Shown here piece after piece: positions 12,801 to 19,511 of a stretch of DNA of 43,909 nucleotides; the stretch's first letter is position 1, and each line of letters starts with the position of its first letter. The stretch comes from a virus. The translations under genes were made by a program, and so were the position numbers. The DNA lies in IMG/VR virus record IMGVR_UViG_3300006810_000091, positions 1-43,909 of that record, one strand, 5' to 3'. A model generated the notes under the pieces. The model saw nothing but the letters and a program-made list of their open reading frames with translations. It was not told the DNA's origin and searched no databases.

Positions 12801-15302
12801 TGGGCTAGAGATAAAGGAATTGATTTGTCTAAAATATCTCCAGAATCAGATACATTTACTATACTAAGAAATAGATACGACACATATAGAGAGCAGTATA
12901 GATTAGTTAAAGAGTTTGAAGCTAAGTTAGAAAGCAAGCCACTATCTAGCTATAAAATGGATAATCTATATAAGCTAGGGGTTAAGTTTAGAAAAATGGA
13001 CAACTCAGCTACTAAAGGTATTGCTCATACTATAGAAAAAGAAATAGGTCAAAGAGCATTTGCAATACAATCTGAAAAACTTAGAAGACTAGGGGCAAAG
13101 CAGGGTTATGAATATAATACTCCTGGTGTTGATGGTGTAGCACAAGAAGACATTAGTAATTTTCAAAAATGGTTAGGTTCTAATGATATGACATCTAAAA
13201 GACCTGAGATACAATATTTAATTAACGAAGTACAAGAACAGTACAGAGCTTACTTAAGAGCTTTTACAAAATACAAAAACATTATAGAAAGTGCTAACAG
13301 GTCTCTTAAAAGATCTAAAATGAAAAGCTTAAGTATTTTAGAAAGAGTTAGGCAAGGCTTTGATGCTAATGCAAGATATGAGTTTATATACGGTAATATA
13401 GCAACATTAGAAAATGGCAATATAAGATTGCTAAGTGAGCAAGAAATCAATGAAAAAGAATTAACACAAGAAGAGATTAATTACTACAATGCTTTTAAAA
13501 AGATAGGAAGTGATTTATTAAATGTACAAGATGTTGTAGTGCCAGGTATGCAAATGGGCAATATAGAATCAATGTCAAGAAGTGGATTGTTTGGATTATA
13601 TAACACAACAATAGACTCTAGTGATTACAATAGAGTTAGAGTAAGAGGGGTTGACAAAAACGGAGACAAAGTTTATAAAACTTTTTACGAATGGAAGTAT
13701 GATGTTTATAAAGGTAGAAGTGGTTCTATTACGCTAGAGTCTGGTAAGAAAATAAATGAGTTAGAAAAGTTAAGAAAACTAGCTAAAGACTACAAGTCTA
13801 GAGGTATGCATATGGACGGAGAAACTATTATGCTATCTGACGCAGAGTATGACGCGTTAATAAACAACGGCTCAAGACTTAAGAGAATGATGGGTGATAG
13901 TGATACTATTAATAATATAGATGCAGAGTTAATACAAGAGTATGAAAGAAGAAGAGGCGTTAAGGCTGCTACTATTAGTTATGATATACATTCTGGTATG
14001 TTAGAGTTTGTAAGAAGCTCACTATTTATGCATGGAGAGAATTTACAGAAAAATCCAGATGGCTTTAGTGGTATGAATAAGATGGCTGTCCTTACTGATT
14101 CTATTATAGGGTTTAATAAAGGCTTAGATAATAAAAAGGCTGTAGAGTATTTAACTAAATGGTGGAAAGAAGGGTTCTTAGAAAAGAAACAGCAAGAAGG
14201 TGTTCTTGGTAAAACAGGAGACAAGATTATAGATGGCTTCGTTAGATTAACATCCTTGAGATTACTTGGTTTTAATATGGGTGTTGGTGTAGGGAATATA
14301 CTTGCAGGTAAATATCAAGAGTTACGTAAGCGAGGTGGTAAGCAGTTTATATTAGGAGAAAAAAGATACTGGGTTGATGGTAAGGATAAGTCTTGGAATC
14401 TATTAAAAAAACACAGGATAGTAGAATATAGTTTTGATGAATTTATACACTTATCTGAAAGAAAAGGATTGTATGGAACATTAGAGAGGTGGTCTTATAT
14501 ATTTATGGATAGATCAGAAAGTTACATACAAGGTGCTGCATTTTTAGGCGAGCTGACACAAAGAGAATATGATGGTCTTGATCCTATTACAGACAAACGA
14601 GTAATGCAGATTAATCATAAGATATCTACACTACACGGAGAGGGGTATACAGCATTAGACGCAAGCACACTATCTATGTATTCTTATGGTAGAGCGTTAA
14701 TGCAATTTAAAAAATGGTTTGTTACCACCTTAAGAGATAGATTAAAGCCTGAAGACATAAATAGATTTGGAGAAGTAAACATAGGTAGTTATAGAGCATC
14801 AGGCGAGTTTGTTGTAAATCTATTTAGGAAGTATTTTGCTGGAGAAATAACAAAGAAAAACATTATAGATATATTCAATGAGTCTAGTAAGGTAAGACAA
14901 AAGGAAATTATCAATCATTTAAACGGCATAGGTATAGGAGTAACTTTATTAAGCTTGATTGCACTTGCAGAAGATGATGACGATATTGACTCTACAACAC
15001 TGAGAACAATGAAGAAGTTGTCTCATGATGTATTTGTAACTACAGATATTAATAGATTTACAAATTACACAATTAAACCCTCTTCTTATAGTACGCTAAG
15101 AAATGCTACTAAAGTTATAGGAGAAGCAGTTAGAGGTGATAAGGTTAAGAGAAGTGGTCCATACGGTGATAAAGGAGACTCACAAGCTATGAAAACACTT
15201 AAGTATGATATAGCGCCTTTATCTGAAGCTAGAAAAGATATGCAAAATATTTTCTTTGGTGACAGTGAACCAAAAAAAGAAACAAGCTCATTAATAAGAT
15301 AA
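3840..15302 (+). CDS. Giant multidomain virion protein: zinc-peptidase motif plus beta-prime-like RNA polymerase barrel
   Basis: One uninterrupted frame encodes 3820 residues, a quarter of the window. Residues about 187-350 are Gly-rich and hydrophobic, as if membrane-inserting. Residues 677-817 are a Lys/Ala-rich helical stretch. HELGH at 1065-1069 matches the HExxH zinc site of metallopeptidases. At 2311-2315 RVPAH, then at 2352-2357 ADLDGD followed by SVH, parallel RAPTLH and NADFDGDQMAVH of the beta-prime catalytic barrel; D2353, D2355 and D2357 would bind Mg. The C-terminal 350 residues include a hydrophobic segment near 3474-3490 and ALMQFKKWF near 3620. Giant proteins carrying virion RNA polymerase are known in crAss-like and N4-like phages. 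Polymerase activity is inferred from the motif, and a partner beta-type barrel was not located with certainty. Confidence 0.8.
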   Translation: MADDYKSGLNILLGDLAKNDVTVPSPEQAINQQYDAPMEGTSTLSSMIQGLDNSSQEDITFNRMAQGQAASQLAADEYGKLDELTYGSAPNQQIVDPNAMIGSAGERVERGLKAGWGDLLYGTGETVDFINAWARPGDVEPSTSVGEWFQKIGTEYQNENALILSEDLKDITFQDMFKGEFWSSKISKLVPYAMSFVIPYGGGAKIGASLLGRFGVFSAKGISKANKLGKVGVPVGAMGKGIGMGGNGIKGSGILGKLAYDGGKKGYAQTKFMRNIGGFVGGGAAANMAEGAYLSGEAYTEMLHEVNPDGSKRFTPSEAADHAAGVMTDNAKWMGVDMVQYGLLFGGIGKNMAKRLLLNPLKSNPFKASIKGLTAHTVRKVLPNLPAAGAYASVEGITEGIQETYQEWIKYTNIQEAKGEDYESMTDWVKDEYGNYKPEIRDLFWSSVGLGGAMGGTRGYFDSAAARNKALNEHQEAVNTNAQIMDAAKTPDQQYVAEQMVQDNIISLNVWNYRGDGSIVMEYVNNMVKDKKMDQQTADEYIQAIEQAEKNYEKHTVNSMLTETGAKQAFFRETRKSRNQAQQALQIASYENDKAVTIENIKDEKKQKKALSILEQNHLSIMETLDQDMAVLNREIEDIYTLRVDKAPTAKSTGKRDARFKVQGLTKDEINIYGQEGAKEAEAEAKKKADADPSIISKVVKGAKELGGKAVEGAKGLFGKAKDKVTSKETKKAIEDVKKYTKEEITPSAKEKLVKALEAGKIGIKAALKIIGSGVNKIINNKDVKEAIEKFKEAKKETVEAAEEKKQESDKDVKKKDQPQVVPKTEEYSKTEEALKKKGIQLEAASISKVVDKEGKANTTSYMLKTATGKVIKFFTSKPFGAEALTKTPQNIKLNLVEPVAGMADVVEVNGKLYFQYQKGAPLYESKIQVIVGDKVIGQLEYQSYKKDTGPVKKAKKTDIRTIDKVIGSVKQTKESFKKLLDKSFKNIPAQEDILINRNLEVYTHSGLGAAALTRSIVQKQFPGARGYVISSKLADDYGQEATSLAIGSVVLINENQVEQTDLIHELGHVYYGLMEDTPLMKRIKKLLPKSSLYQKTREEYPELTLMSYKGNNLTLGSIYRNALNNKPDATNDVISIAENIAIAERQGDSARSTELFNNLRIQLKAQGVKDVRVDQQRHLLEETFTRTLEAYSKGTVDSVVKGSEAQELLKKDLIEFYKKTKKLATDEEAKRLLDLSVDNIQSLDLEASIKHILLDFNSGERTIPVVQNSAYGDIKRANKKAFASRATYSAVSSYIGDFIGRSLTPTVMTNRVMKRIAEDSNLKVADVKQLREYVKAIIVQITRPADLKLADKTLDNQLSDIGLDLNEKENMDQASESDQYKESNKIIALPTTTSNFIKKITEVYNFKNPDNVINRKKLLYDMYVIAKSTQNDPFDFIPTLRKSDSAEIMAMLRVLDGVYGKDKVLTNAKLMELKGPIEGINIEVLTQQALEIGYMGARKWKTYKTMSKTLEAGVINDVMNNLKENTGKGKRIAQIYDNLFYNSKENKFKEVLDENDINTAAKRVLSEILDDTNKGVLIDKDALLNARILFKGKRQTLSQILFNHTRFKNGKPNLENQSLMGITKEGKFAAKIGKYEAKGLIYGKQGELKVILTEGLVASRAINYLSMVDNVEGDGISVFNKENGLHNRAKNVATIINNETIIESDSVMHPNNNIYADMAFRKKQAGVLSNSEGKVTTNPFNFTIHSGMMRTLVTRADGVKYEGRASKLNSVTPSELIAGDFFSFLSKYNELMAGNEAMGIYDQAIAVFSDKSRRYYVESIIAHNDKMKKLLLTKVKNNPAYNAKYLKGSKVFPYTIENGKIKEMPSLIKKWKEYANKNAELFKGNTDLKEVKNLDSALDAFLTSYIANKFMAQQLFVHDHRQSKDQIDYIKRAAGSIASHIVFDRNTQIEPIIIKDYFVDEEGNIGTDEKEGTAIENDAMGYVLPEQAKYIRAKYGEVQKVGNVFKFVYHYTETEGKLKGNTTYLKFAVHTLTPKLESTSPYLKNIGDMLRKRQEQVQEMSNTPGNLVIAASESAAKLFFDGPSGKTGSKYVYDVSTSENIDQIMASQDEIYKGDNGYQALSGEGLGIQLELDKQASERFFPSQLFYNLATNIETKEEQAIVEEMFILRQRVMEANNYSRNNAGEQNGLIVDNMATESQVLQERDGFKSSVSADVFGVLLDSVFPKVDPRYPFVSASYNSIATGRITHKGTKMYTKGSIAYQSASLGMGLQSYKEGLFKGDESVIASEAIVPGYLQKDGVKKGDLFIGTRVPAHGKVSSSIFVVKDFHDQIGNSPTSNITIPAHVSKNWGADLDGDSVHMNFKWTNAEVKKKGKEWREFSNEFFDKYVQLISQPKRQAEIKADINFENAAKEAIAKAESIYGSKAKQEESQLTPMGDAQMFEDNVPAKNLVGIIAALQRTFNIFSNTEEKLPFSIKINNKTEDKFFDDSSLEGGVGNWFGVAQLLNIALDNAKHQFAGKLGIDMQSVFPYVTLRRLGYSLNDLSVLFNSPIVKEYMEFKRSRSKNYISKDSDIKEMFLEDQTINFNELVMFLEKRGVKGLTTKTEKGRAYNQKAWDKLANRITGGVEINLDALSKEDATAEIDTILMLYGLNKYNQDIVRPFSKAFTVHQTIEKNPLELRKIRDDIARIQAGPVIINEKAKAGGLNISYTLGASSRNSIVQHAMGLFDSVLERAQRTDIRYTQYMRDIINDATFQELNQNKLTKPKIINQIIINNLKNKIEFLNPNALKDGSTLIEEFKLLQGRNKENKFLNRIIEVNEKGNKVVINRAEITEFTSYKAIEQIKESFNQLTETEKDFVFALEAQFNGFGFTGGAGAAGSFVPFFDDVYIEKINKSISAIIEENQTREANLVGSLATEYTDARSMLGLGGIISGNQKYSTEDKVDIASKLDNSFVDPTRKAKKIISSDTSYNNDYLGSGVRMLSIDTWARDKGIDLSKISPESDTFTILRNRYDTYREQYRLVKEFEAKLESKPLSSYKMDNLYKLGVKFRKMDNSATKGIAHTIEKEIGQRAFAIQSEKLRRLGAKQGYEYNTPGVDGVAQEDISNFQKWLGSNDMTSKRPEIQYLINEVQEQYRAYLRAFTKYKNIIESANRSLKRSKMKSLSILERVRQGFDANARYEFIYGNIATLENGNIRLLSEQEINEKELTQEEINYYNAFKKIGSDLLNVQDVVVPGMQMGNIESMSRSGLFGLYNTTIDSSDYNRVRVRGVDKNGDKVYKTFYEWKYDVYKGRSGSITLESGKKINELEKLRKLAKDYKSRGMHMDGETIMLSDAEYDALINNGSRLKRMMGDSDTINNIDAELIQEYERRRGVKAATISYDIHSGMLEFVRSSLFMHGENLQKNPDGFSGMNKMAVLTDSIIGFNKGLDNKKAVEYLTKWWKEGFLEKKQQEGVLGKTGDKIIDGFVRLTSLRLLGFNMGVGVGNILAGKYQELRKRGGKQFILGEKRYWVDGKDKSWNLLKKHRIVEYSFDEFIHLSERKGLYGTLERWSYIFMDRSESYIQGAAFLGELTQREYDGLDPITDKRVMQINHKISTLHGEGYTALDASTLSMYSYGRALMQFKKWFVTTLRDRLKPEDINRFGEVNIGSYRASGEFVVNLFRKYFAGEITKKNIIDIFNESSKVRQKEIINHLNGIGIGVTLLSLIALAEDDDDIDSTTLRTMKKLSHDVFVTTDINRFTNYTIKPSSYSTLRNATKVIGEAVRGDKVKRSGPYGDKGDSQAMKTLKYDIAPLSEARKDMQNIFFGDSEPKKETSSLIR

Positions 15303-15308
15303 AAATTG

Positions 15309-15316
15309 TATATTTG
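15309..15316 (+). promoter_or_regulatory. Putative Bacteroidota-type -7 box TATATTTG
   Basis: TATATTTG followed by TAAA lies 15 bases before the ATG of the first duplicated virion gene and just after the stop of the giant gene. It fits the Bacteroidota -7 consensus TAnnTTTG and shares TTTGTAAA with the boxes at 17810, 19781 and 43262. I see no clear -33 element. Confidence 0.5.
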
Positions 15317-15330
15317 TAAAAAATTAAAAT

Positions 15331-15705
15331 ATGAACGTAAACGACTTATTTAAAGCATCTTTTGGCAGTTATGGTTCTGTTTATTTAGAGAATGATGGGG
15401 CTATATTAGATTTAAATGGATCTACTGCTAATAGATTTGTATTAGCAATTACATTTTTGTCAGACACTAAGTTTCAGGCTATACAAACTCTTGATGGGGT
15501 TATAGGGTCTATAAGTACAGATGACACGAACGAAACACAAATAGATGATGCTTTTGGAGCAGTTACAAATTTAGGAGATAATGATTCTATAGCGATAGAT
15601 AACACTGTAAGATTTCCAAAAGGAGTTACAATATACGGAAAGTGGGATTATGTAGAATTACATGAAGGATCATGCTTGTGTTATTTAGCACCAGTAGGAT
15701 ATTAA
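15331..15705 (+). CDS. Small virion protein, copy 1 of a duplicated pair
   Basis: This protein has 124 residues, no membrane segment and a beta-rich composition. It shares a layout with its downstream neighbour: a DLxxxxFGxYGSV start, an AITxLxxTxF core, a (F)PxG(V/I)TI(Y/F)GxW motif near the C terminus and an ending around YLAP or YIGD. The two look like tandem paralogues. A host-type promoter box precedes it, so it probably starts the transcription unit carrying the surface and lysis genes. It is likely a small head decoration or tail-surface protein. The role is inferred from position and I recognise no named family. Confidence 0.75.
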   Translation: MNVNDLFKASFGSYGSVYLENDGAILDLNGSTANRFVLAITFLSDTKFQAIQTLDGVIGSISTDDTNETQIDDAFGAVTNLGDNDSIAIDNTVRFPKGVTIYGKWDYVELHEGSCLCYLAPVGY

Positions 15706-15723
15706 TATTAAAACAATAATAAA

Positions 15724-16071
15724 ATGGCAAACATAGATGATTTAGTAAACAAAAATTTTGGACAGTATGGATCTGTATTCACATCAGTGGATGGGGCAAT
15801 TACCCCTCCTACAAATAAAGTTTTTATAGCAATAACTATATTGGGTACAACTACATTTGATACTAACGGTGGGTTAGTAGCTGAGTATGATGGTAGCGAA
15901 AGAAAATATCCTACAACATTAGATGCTGCTGGTAATCCAGTTTACGCACAAGCAGGAGGTGGTGATGCTGTAGATGTTGCTGATGAGTTTCCAGCAGGAA
16001 TTACTATTTTTGGAAGATGGTCTTCCATTAATGTAGGTTCTGGAATGATTATAGCCTATATAGGAGATTAA
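15724..16071 (+). CDS. Small virion protein, copy 2 of a duplicated pair
   Basis: This protein has 115 residues and is a paralogue of the gene 18 bases upstream. It keeps the FGQYGSV start, the AITILGTTTF core and the FPAGITIFGRW motif, but has a more Gly/Ala-rich middle. Its TAA stop overlaps the ATG of the lectin-type gene that follows, so expression is coupled to it. The duplication followed by divergence, next to receptor-type lectin proteins, suggests surface-exposed virion proteins. That role is inference. Confidence 0.75.
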   Translation: MANIDDLVNKNFGQYGSVFTSVDGAITPPTNKVFIAITILGTTTFDTNGGLVAEYDGSERKYPTTLDAAGNPVYAQAGGGDAVDVADEFPAGITIFGRWSSINVGSGMIIAYIGD

Positions 16072-16901
16072 TGTTAGGCTTAGGTACAATCATATCACCA
16101 AAAGCAAAATCACATGTATTGCCTGGTTCTTTACAGACTAGTGGCCAGAGAGGGTCTTATATTACAATACCTATAACACACAGCCTTTTTACAAATAACC
16201 ATAGTTGGAGTGCTTGGATAAAACTTACAACTTCAAATATAAGCACAACAAGTTTTGGGTATACGCACGCTGATAGAAATACTCGTCAAGGATATTTTGT
16301 AAATATAAATGGGCAAAACGAAAAAGAGTCTGGGCGTGGAATGATTTTGGTTAGACAAAATTCAAATCATCTTTCTCATAAAGGTGCCGCTACTGATATA
16401 AGTAAAACTGACTCACGAGCAGGAAAATGGTACAACATAATAGTTACATCAGAGTTAATAGATGGTGTAATAAAAAAGCGGATTTTTGTTGATGGAGTGG
16501 AAGGAGTGATTTTTGAACGCTCAGATATGACTGACTCTGAAAGAAGATCTTTTAACCCTACAGGCCCATTTATTTTTGGAGGTCAAAACAGCTCAAGTGA
16601 TAGTAATGTTATACATTTAAACCCACACAGTATAAGGCTGTCTGGATTTTCTGCATGGGACACCGTGTTAAGTGTAAATGAAGTTGCAGCTATATATGAA
16701 GGGGGTAGTGGTATAAAAATGCATAAAAATATTGGTAACTATGTGTCTTCAAATAGATTAGTTCTTGATTATAATTTTAATTCTGGAAACAAAAACGGTA
16801 TATTTGAATCTACAGGCTCTAGCAATGACCCAGCAAGAGCTTTTAAATGCAGGCACGTTTTAGATCATCCGTCATATAGTAAGGGTAGACTGCAAGGTTA
16901 A
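16071..16901 (+). CDS. Concanavalin/LamG-type lectin-fold virion protein
   Basis: The 276 residues show the usual pattern of a laminin-G or concanavalin-like jelly roll: YITIP near residue 30, WSAWIKL, a GKWYNIIVTSE strand, a KRIFVDGVEG strand, FIFGG, and a closing LSGFSAWDTVLSVNEVAAIYEGG. These are typical of LamG_3-type domains that bind glycans. In a phage surface-gene block it is probably a receptor-binding or decoration protein that contacts host polysaccharide. It starts within the stop codon of the preceding gene. Binding specificity cannot be read from sequence. Confidence 0.7.
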   Translation: MLGLGTIISPKAKSHVLPGSLQTSGQRGSYITIPITHSLFTNNHSWSAWIKLTTSNISTTSFGYTHADRNTRQGYFVNINGQNEKESGRGMILVRQNSNHLSHKGAATDISKTDSRAGKWYNIIVTSELIDGVIKKRIFVDGVEGVIFERSDMTDSERRSFNPTGPFIFGGQNSSSDSNVIHLNPHSIRLSGFSAWDTVLSVNEVAAIYEGGSGIKMHKNIGNYVSSNRLVLDYNFNSGNKNGIFESTGSSNDPARAFKCRHVLDHPSYSKGRLQG

Positions 16902-16903
16902 TT

Positions 16904-17059
16904 ATGGGATTTATACAAAAACTAGCTAAAAGAAAAATTAAAAGCAAAGCAGAAATTTCAATGCATATAATAAAAGACAATACATTATATGTTAAAGTAA
17001 TTCCAAAAAAAACAATATCATATTATATTAATCCTAAAAATTGGATTAAATGGCTTTAG
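16904..17059 (+). CDS. Small basic protein (51 aa) between two lectin genes
   Basis: This short frame encodes MGFIQKLAKRKIKSKAEISM followed by HIIKDNTLYVKVIP and a YYINPKNWIKW end. It is very basic at the N terminus and beta-rich at the C terminus. Its ATG is two bases after the preceding stop, and its end overlaps the next start by 10 bases, filling what would otherwise be the only sizeable gap here. That tight packing is the main argument for it being real. No family is recognised. Confidence 0.55.
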   Translation: MGFIQKLAKRKIKSKAEISMHIIKDNTLYVKVIPKKTISYYINPKNWIKWL

Positions 17060-17799
17060 GACTAGGACTAGTAAACTCTAAATCAGACTATACTGTAGGA
17101 TGGGAGCCTTCTGATCAAGATGATTTAGTATTGTGGTTAAAAAACGATATAGACGTTTCTCCTTCTATGTGGAAAAATCAAGCTGATCTTACCAGTCCTT
17201 TTATACAGGGAACAGCAAGTAGGCAGCCTGATATTGCGTTAATTGATGCAATAAACAGTCAAGAAAAAACAAACGATTTAATTTTTGATGGGACAGATGA
17301 TGTTTTAGCTATTGATGGAGCTGACATTACGGTTAGTGGAGCCTTTACGTTTGTTATTGTTTTTAAGCCTGACGCTGCTCAAAGTTCTACTTTACTTTCA
17401 GGTGAGCCTGCTAATAGTTATTTAGCATTAGGACCACAACATATAACAGGAAACAAAACTATGACTTTTAATGCTGATGGGCAAGGAACTGCATTTGATC
17501 ATGGTAAAGCATTTGTGCCAAATGTTGGAGATCCAGAGTTACAATATTATATTATACAAAGGGCTAGTAATGGAAATATGACTTCAGAATCAAGCGTTTG
17601 GGGATCTCCTAATACTATAATTGGTCAAGGTAATGCCGAAGATTTTACTATAAATAAGGTAGGCGGAAGTGTTGGTGGTTATTATGATGGACAAATAAAA
17701 GAAATTTTTTTATTTGAAAGTATATTTGAAAATACTAATGATTACAGGCTAATACATAAGTATTTAGATCATAAATTTGGGATTCCAGCGTATTCTTAA
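17050..17799 (+). CDS. Concanavalin-like lectin virion protein
   Basis: The 249 residues contain the concanavalin-like pattern: DLVLWLKND, a W-x-N strand, NDLIFDGTDDVLAI, a FTFVIVFKP strand, YDGQIKEIFLFE and a closing IHKYLDHKFGI. The YLxxKxGI ending is characteristic of many phage and bacterial lectin-fold proteins. It is probably a surface or receptor-binding protein, and the second of its kind in this block, with little close identity to the first. The N terminus MALGLGL resembles the MLGLGTI start of the upstream lectin, hinting at a shared attachment segment. Confidence 0.7.
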   Translation: MALGLGLVNSKSDYTVGWEPSDQDDLVLWLKNDIDVSPSMWKNQADLTSPFIQGTASRQPDIALIDAINSQEKTNDLIFDGTDDVLAIDGADITVSGAFTFVIVFKPDAAQSSTLLSGEPANSYLALGPQHITGNKTMTFNADGQGTAFDHGKAFVPNVGDPELQYYIIQRASNGNMTSESSVWGSPNTIIGQGNAEDFTINKVGGSVGGYYDGQIKEIFLFESIFENTNDYRLIHKYLDHKFGIPAYS

Positions 17800-17809
17800 A
17801 TGTTTTTAG

Positions 17810-17817
17810 TAATTTTG
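17810..17817 (+). promoter_or_regulatory. Putative -7 box TAATTTTG
   Basis: TAATTTTG followed by TAAA lies 27 bases upstream of the 102-residue coiled-coil gene, right after the lectin stop. It matches TAnnTTTG and the extended TTTGTAAA seen at three other plus-strand unit starts. It probably drives the lysis-type genes. Confidence 0.5.
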
Positions 17818-17844
17818 TAAATATAAAAAATTTAATATTGATAA

Positions 17845-18153
17845 ATGGCAACTGCAGCCCAAGAAATAGCGTTAATGAAGAGAGATATAGAGACTTTAAG
17901 CGGAGACGTTAAAGAAATAAACGACAAGCTAGACATGCTTATGGTTAAACTATTAGATCCAGACGAAGGTTTAGTTGTTAGGGTTAACAAAAACACTAGT
18001 AGGTTAGACAGAAGAGATGTTGAATTACCTGTATGGTTAGGTAATTTAGAAGAGTTTAAGCAAATGAAAAGATGGAAATCAAACGTAACTAAAGCCTTGT
18101 GGGGAATATACACAGCTATTATAGGTTATGTTATTAAACTAATATTTTGGTAA
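17845..18153 (+). CDS. Coiled-coil protein with C-terminal membrane anchor, lysis block
   Basis: The first 45 residues form a heptad-like helix (EIALMKRDIETLSGDVKEIN and onward) and the last 20 residues (ALWGIYTAIIGYVIKLIFW) a single membrane helix. This resembles small phage membrane proteins with an N-terminal coiled coil, often annotated as holin-like or haemolysin XhlA-like. It sits three bases before a second membrane coiled-coil protein and upstream of a recognisable holin. A role in lysis is inferred from architecture and neighbours. Confidence 0.65.
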   Translation: MATAAQEIALMKRDIETLSGDVKEINDKLDMLMVKLLDPDEGLVVRVNKNTSRLDRRDVELPVWLGNLEEFKQMKRWKSNVTKALWGIYTAIIGYVIKLIFW

Positions 18154-18156
18154 AAA

Positions 18157-18369
18157 ATGAAAGGACTTATAAATTTTAAAGATTTTGCAAGCAATCCTGT
18201 TTCAGGAGTTTTACTTTTATCATTAATAGCAATAGGATATTTATACGTTGACAATAAAACAACTTTAACAAGTCATATCAAGGTATTACAAGAAGAGGTT
18301 ATAACTCTTAGAGATGATTATAAAAAGCTTAACGATAAGTTTATAGAAACATTAAAAAATATAAGGTGA
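18157..18369 (+). CDS. Single-pass membrane coiled-coil protein, candidate inner-membrane spanin
   Basis: The 70 residues have one membrane helix at about 15-31 (SGVLLLSLIAIGYLYV), then a periplasm-facing coiled coil (LQEEVITLRDDYKKLNDKF). That is the layout of an inner-membrane spanin subunit. Its TGA stop overlaps the GTG start of a lipoprotein gene, and coupled i-spanin/o-spanin pairs are the typical arrangement in Gram-negative phages. The spanin assignment is inferred from topology and pairing, not similarity. Confidence 0.6.
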   Translation: MKGLINFKDFASNPVSGVLLLSLIAIGYLYVDNKTTLTSHIKVLQEEVITLRDDYKKLNDKFIETLKNIR

Positions 18370-18809
18370 GAAAAATATGTTATACCTTATTATTTATTCT
18401 ATTTTCTTGCTCTGGATTAGAGACACCTCAGGGAGAAACAAACGTAATAATTAATAATGATCTAGATAGTTTAATAAAACTAGCAGACGAAGCAATAGAT
18501 AATCTAAATAATAAAAAAGAACAAACAAAAGAAGCTCAACTAAAACTAAACAAAAGACTTTTAGCTATATCTAATTTAAAAGATCGCTATAAGGATAGTA
18601 TAGGCGATTTAACAAGTTTAAAGTTAATAAACAGAGATAGTGTCATATACGATTATAGAGTTGAAATACATGAGATAGTTGACAGTGTTGAAATTACTAT
18701 ACATATACCAGATTCAATATGCCATGTTTGTACGCGTAAAAAAGAAAGATCATTATTAAATATATTTAAAAAGAAAAAAAATAAAAATTATGAAAAAAGC
18801 AATTTGTAA
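18366..18809 (+). CDS. Lipoprotein with helical body, candidate outer-membrane spanin
   Basis: Translation begins at GTG in a GTGA overlap with the upstream stop; no in-frame ATG precedes the signal sequence. The N terminus MRKICYTLLFILFSCSG is a lipoprotein signal peptide with the lipobox LFSC, predicting Cys15 as the lipidated residue. A helical stretch (SLIKLADEAIDNLNNKKEQT onward) follows, then a beta-like segment and a very basic tail with CHVC. Next to a membrane coiled-coil protein it could be an o-spanin, though 147 residues is long for one. A surface-exclusion lipoprotein is an alternative. Confidence 0.6.
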   Translation: MRKICYTLLFILFSCSGLETPQGETNVIINNDLDSLIKLADEAIDNLNNKKEQTKEAQLKLNKRLLAISNLKDRYKDSIGDLTSLKLINRDSVIYDYRVEIHEIVDSVEITIHIPDSICHVCTRKKERSLLNIFKKKKNKNYEKSNL

Positions 18810-18867
18810 ACTTATAAAAAAAATAACTTTTGGTAGATACTGTTTAGGTTACTGCTATAATAAATAA
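18790..18867 (+). CDS. Possible 25-residue Cys-containing peptide
   Basis: The frame MKKAICKLIKKITFGRYCLG plus YCYNK starts inside the end of the lipoprotein gene and fills the gap before the next gene. It has three Cys residues (6, 18 and 22) and a basic amphipathic N terminus. Short Lys/Cys peptides of this look recur in Bacteroidota phage lysis regions as far as I recall. Its length gives little statistical support. Confidence 0.3.
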   Translation: MKKAICKLIKKITFGRYCLGYCYNK

Positions 18868-18876
18868 AAAAATAAC

Positions 18877-19122
18877 ATGAGCTTATTAACTAGTATTGGA
18901 GGTATACCACTATATAGCACAGTTGCAGAAGCATTAGCTTGGGCCGCTGCAAATAATAAGACAGGGTTTCACACGCATACATATCAAGGGCAAACAGGAT
19001 ATATGGGTGGAGCAACACATGGTGCAGCAGCATCATCCTCACAAGGGTTAAACGGTAGTAATCAAATTATAAATAATACTACAAACAATAATACAAATAA
19101 TAATTATAATTCAGGATATTAA
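18877..19122 (+). CDS. Small phage protein with HTHxYxGxxGYMGGxxH motif
   Basis: The 81 residues begin MSLLTSIGGIPLYSTVAEAL, followed by a conserved motif GFHTHTYQGQTGYMGGATHG and then an Asn/Ser-rich disordered tail. The three His residues (32, 34 and 48) and surrounding aromatics look like a small metal-binding or trimerising element. Similar short proteins sit in structural regions of many marine phages (general recollection). It lies one base before the holin gene. A minor virion or fibre-tip protein is plausible; the function is unknown. Confidence 0.65.
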   Translation: MSLLTSIGGIPLYSTVAEALAWAAANNKTGFHTHTYQGQTGYMGGATHGAAASSSQGLNGSNQIINNTTNNNTNNNYNSGY

Positions 19123-19123
19123 T

Positions 19124-19510
19124 ATGTTAAGTAAATTATTTTCAAGCGGTGCTAATGAGTTGGTAAAAAGTATAGGAGGCGTAATAGATGAGTTTCATAC
19201 AAGTAAAGAAGAAAAGCTTGCTGCTGAATTAAAAGTAAAAGAGCTTTTATCTAACTATGAGATAGAAATAGAAAAACAGGTAACTGCTAGATGGGAATCA
19301 GATATGAAGTCAGATTCTTGGTTAAGTAAAAACGTAAGGCCTTTAACTCTTATATTTTTAGTAGTTAGTTCTGTATTGATGATATTTATTGACTCAGGAA
19401 CAATTAATTTTACTGTAGATGATGAATGGAAAAGCCTACTACAACTAGTATTAGTAACAGTAATAGGAGCTTATTTTGGTGGTAGGTCTTATGAGAAAAT
19501 AAAAAAATAG
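19124..19510 (+). CDS. Holin of the three-helix (GTA holin) type
   Basis: The 128 residues have an amphipathic N-terminal half, then TARWESDMKSDSWLSKNVRP, a membrane helix (LTLIFLVVSSVLMIFI), a polar turn, a second helix (LLQLVLVTVIGAYF) and a GGRSYEKIKK end. The RWxxDMxSDSWLSKNxRP signature and the GxRSYEK ending match the 3TM phage holin / GTA holin family as I know it. It would sit in the inner membrane and time lysis. Flanking genes include spanin-like proteins and a DUF5675 protein, which fits a lysis cassette. Confidence 0.75.
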   Translation: MLSKLFSSGANELVKSIGGVIDEFHTSKEEKLAAELKVKELLSNYEIEIEKQVTARWESDMKSDSWLSKNVRPLTLIFLVVSSVLMIFIDSGTINFTVDDEWKSLLQLVLVTVIGAYFGGRSYEKIKK

Positions 19511-19511
19511 T

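Noticed and set aside
3840-15302. N4-type (T7-like single-subunit) virion RNA polymerase
   Set aside because: The visible catalytic signature is the DxDGD of double-psi-barrel polymerases; I found no T7-type motif.
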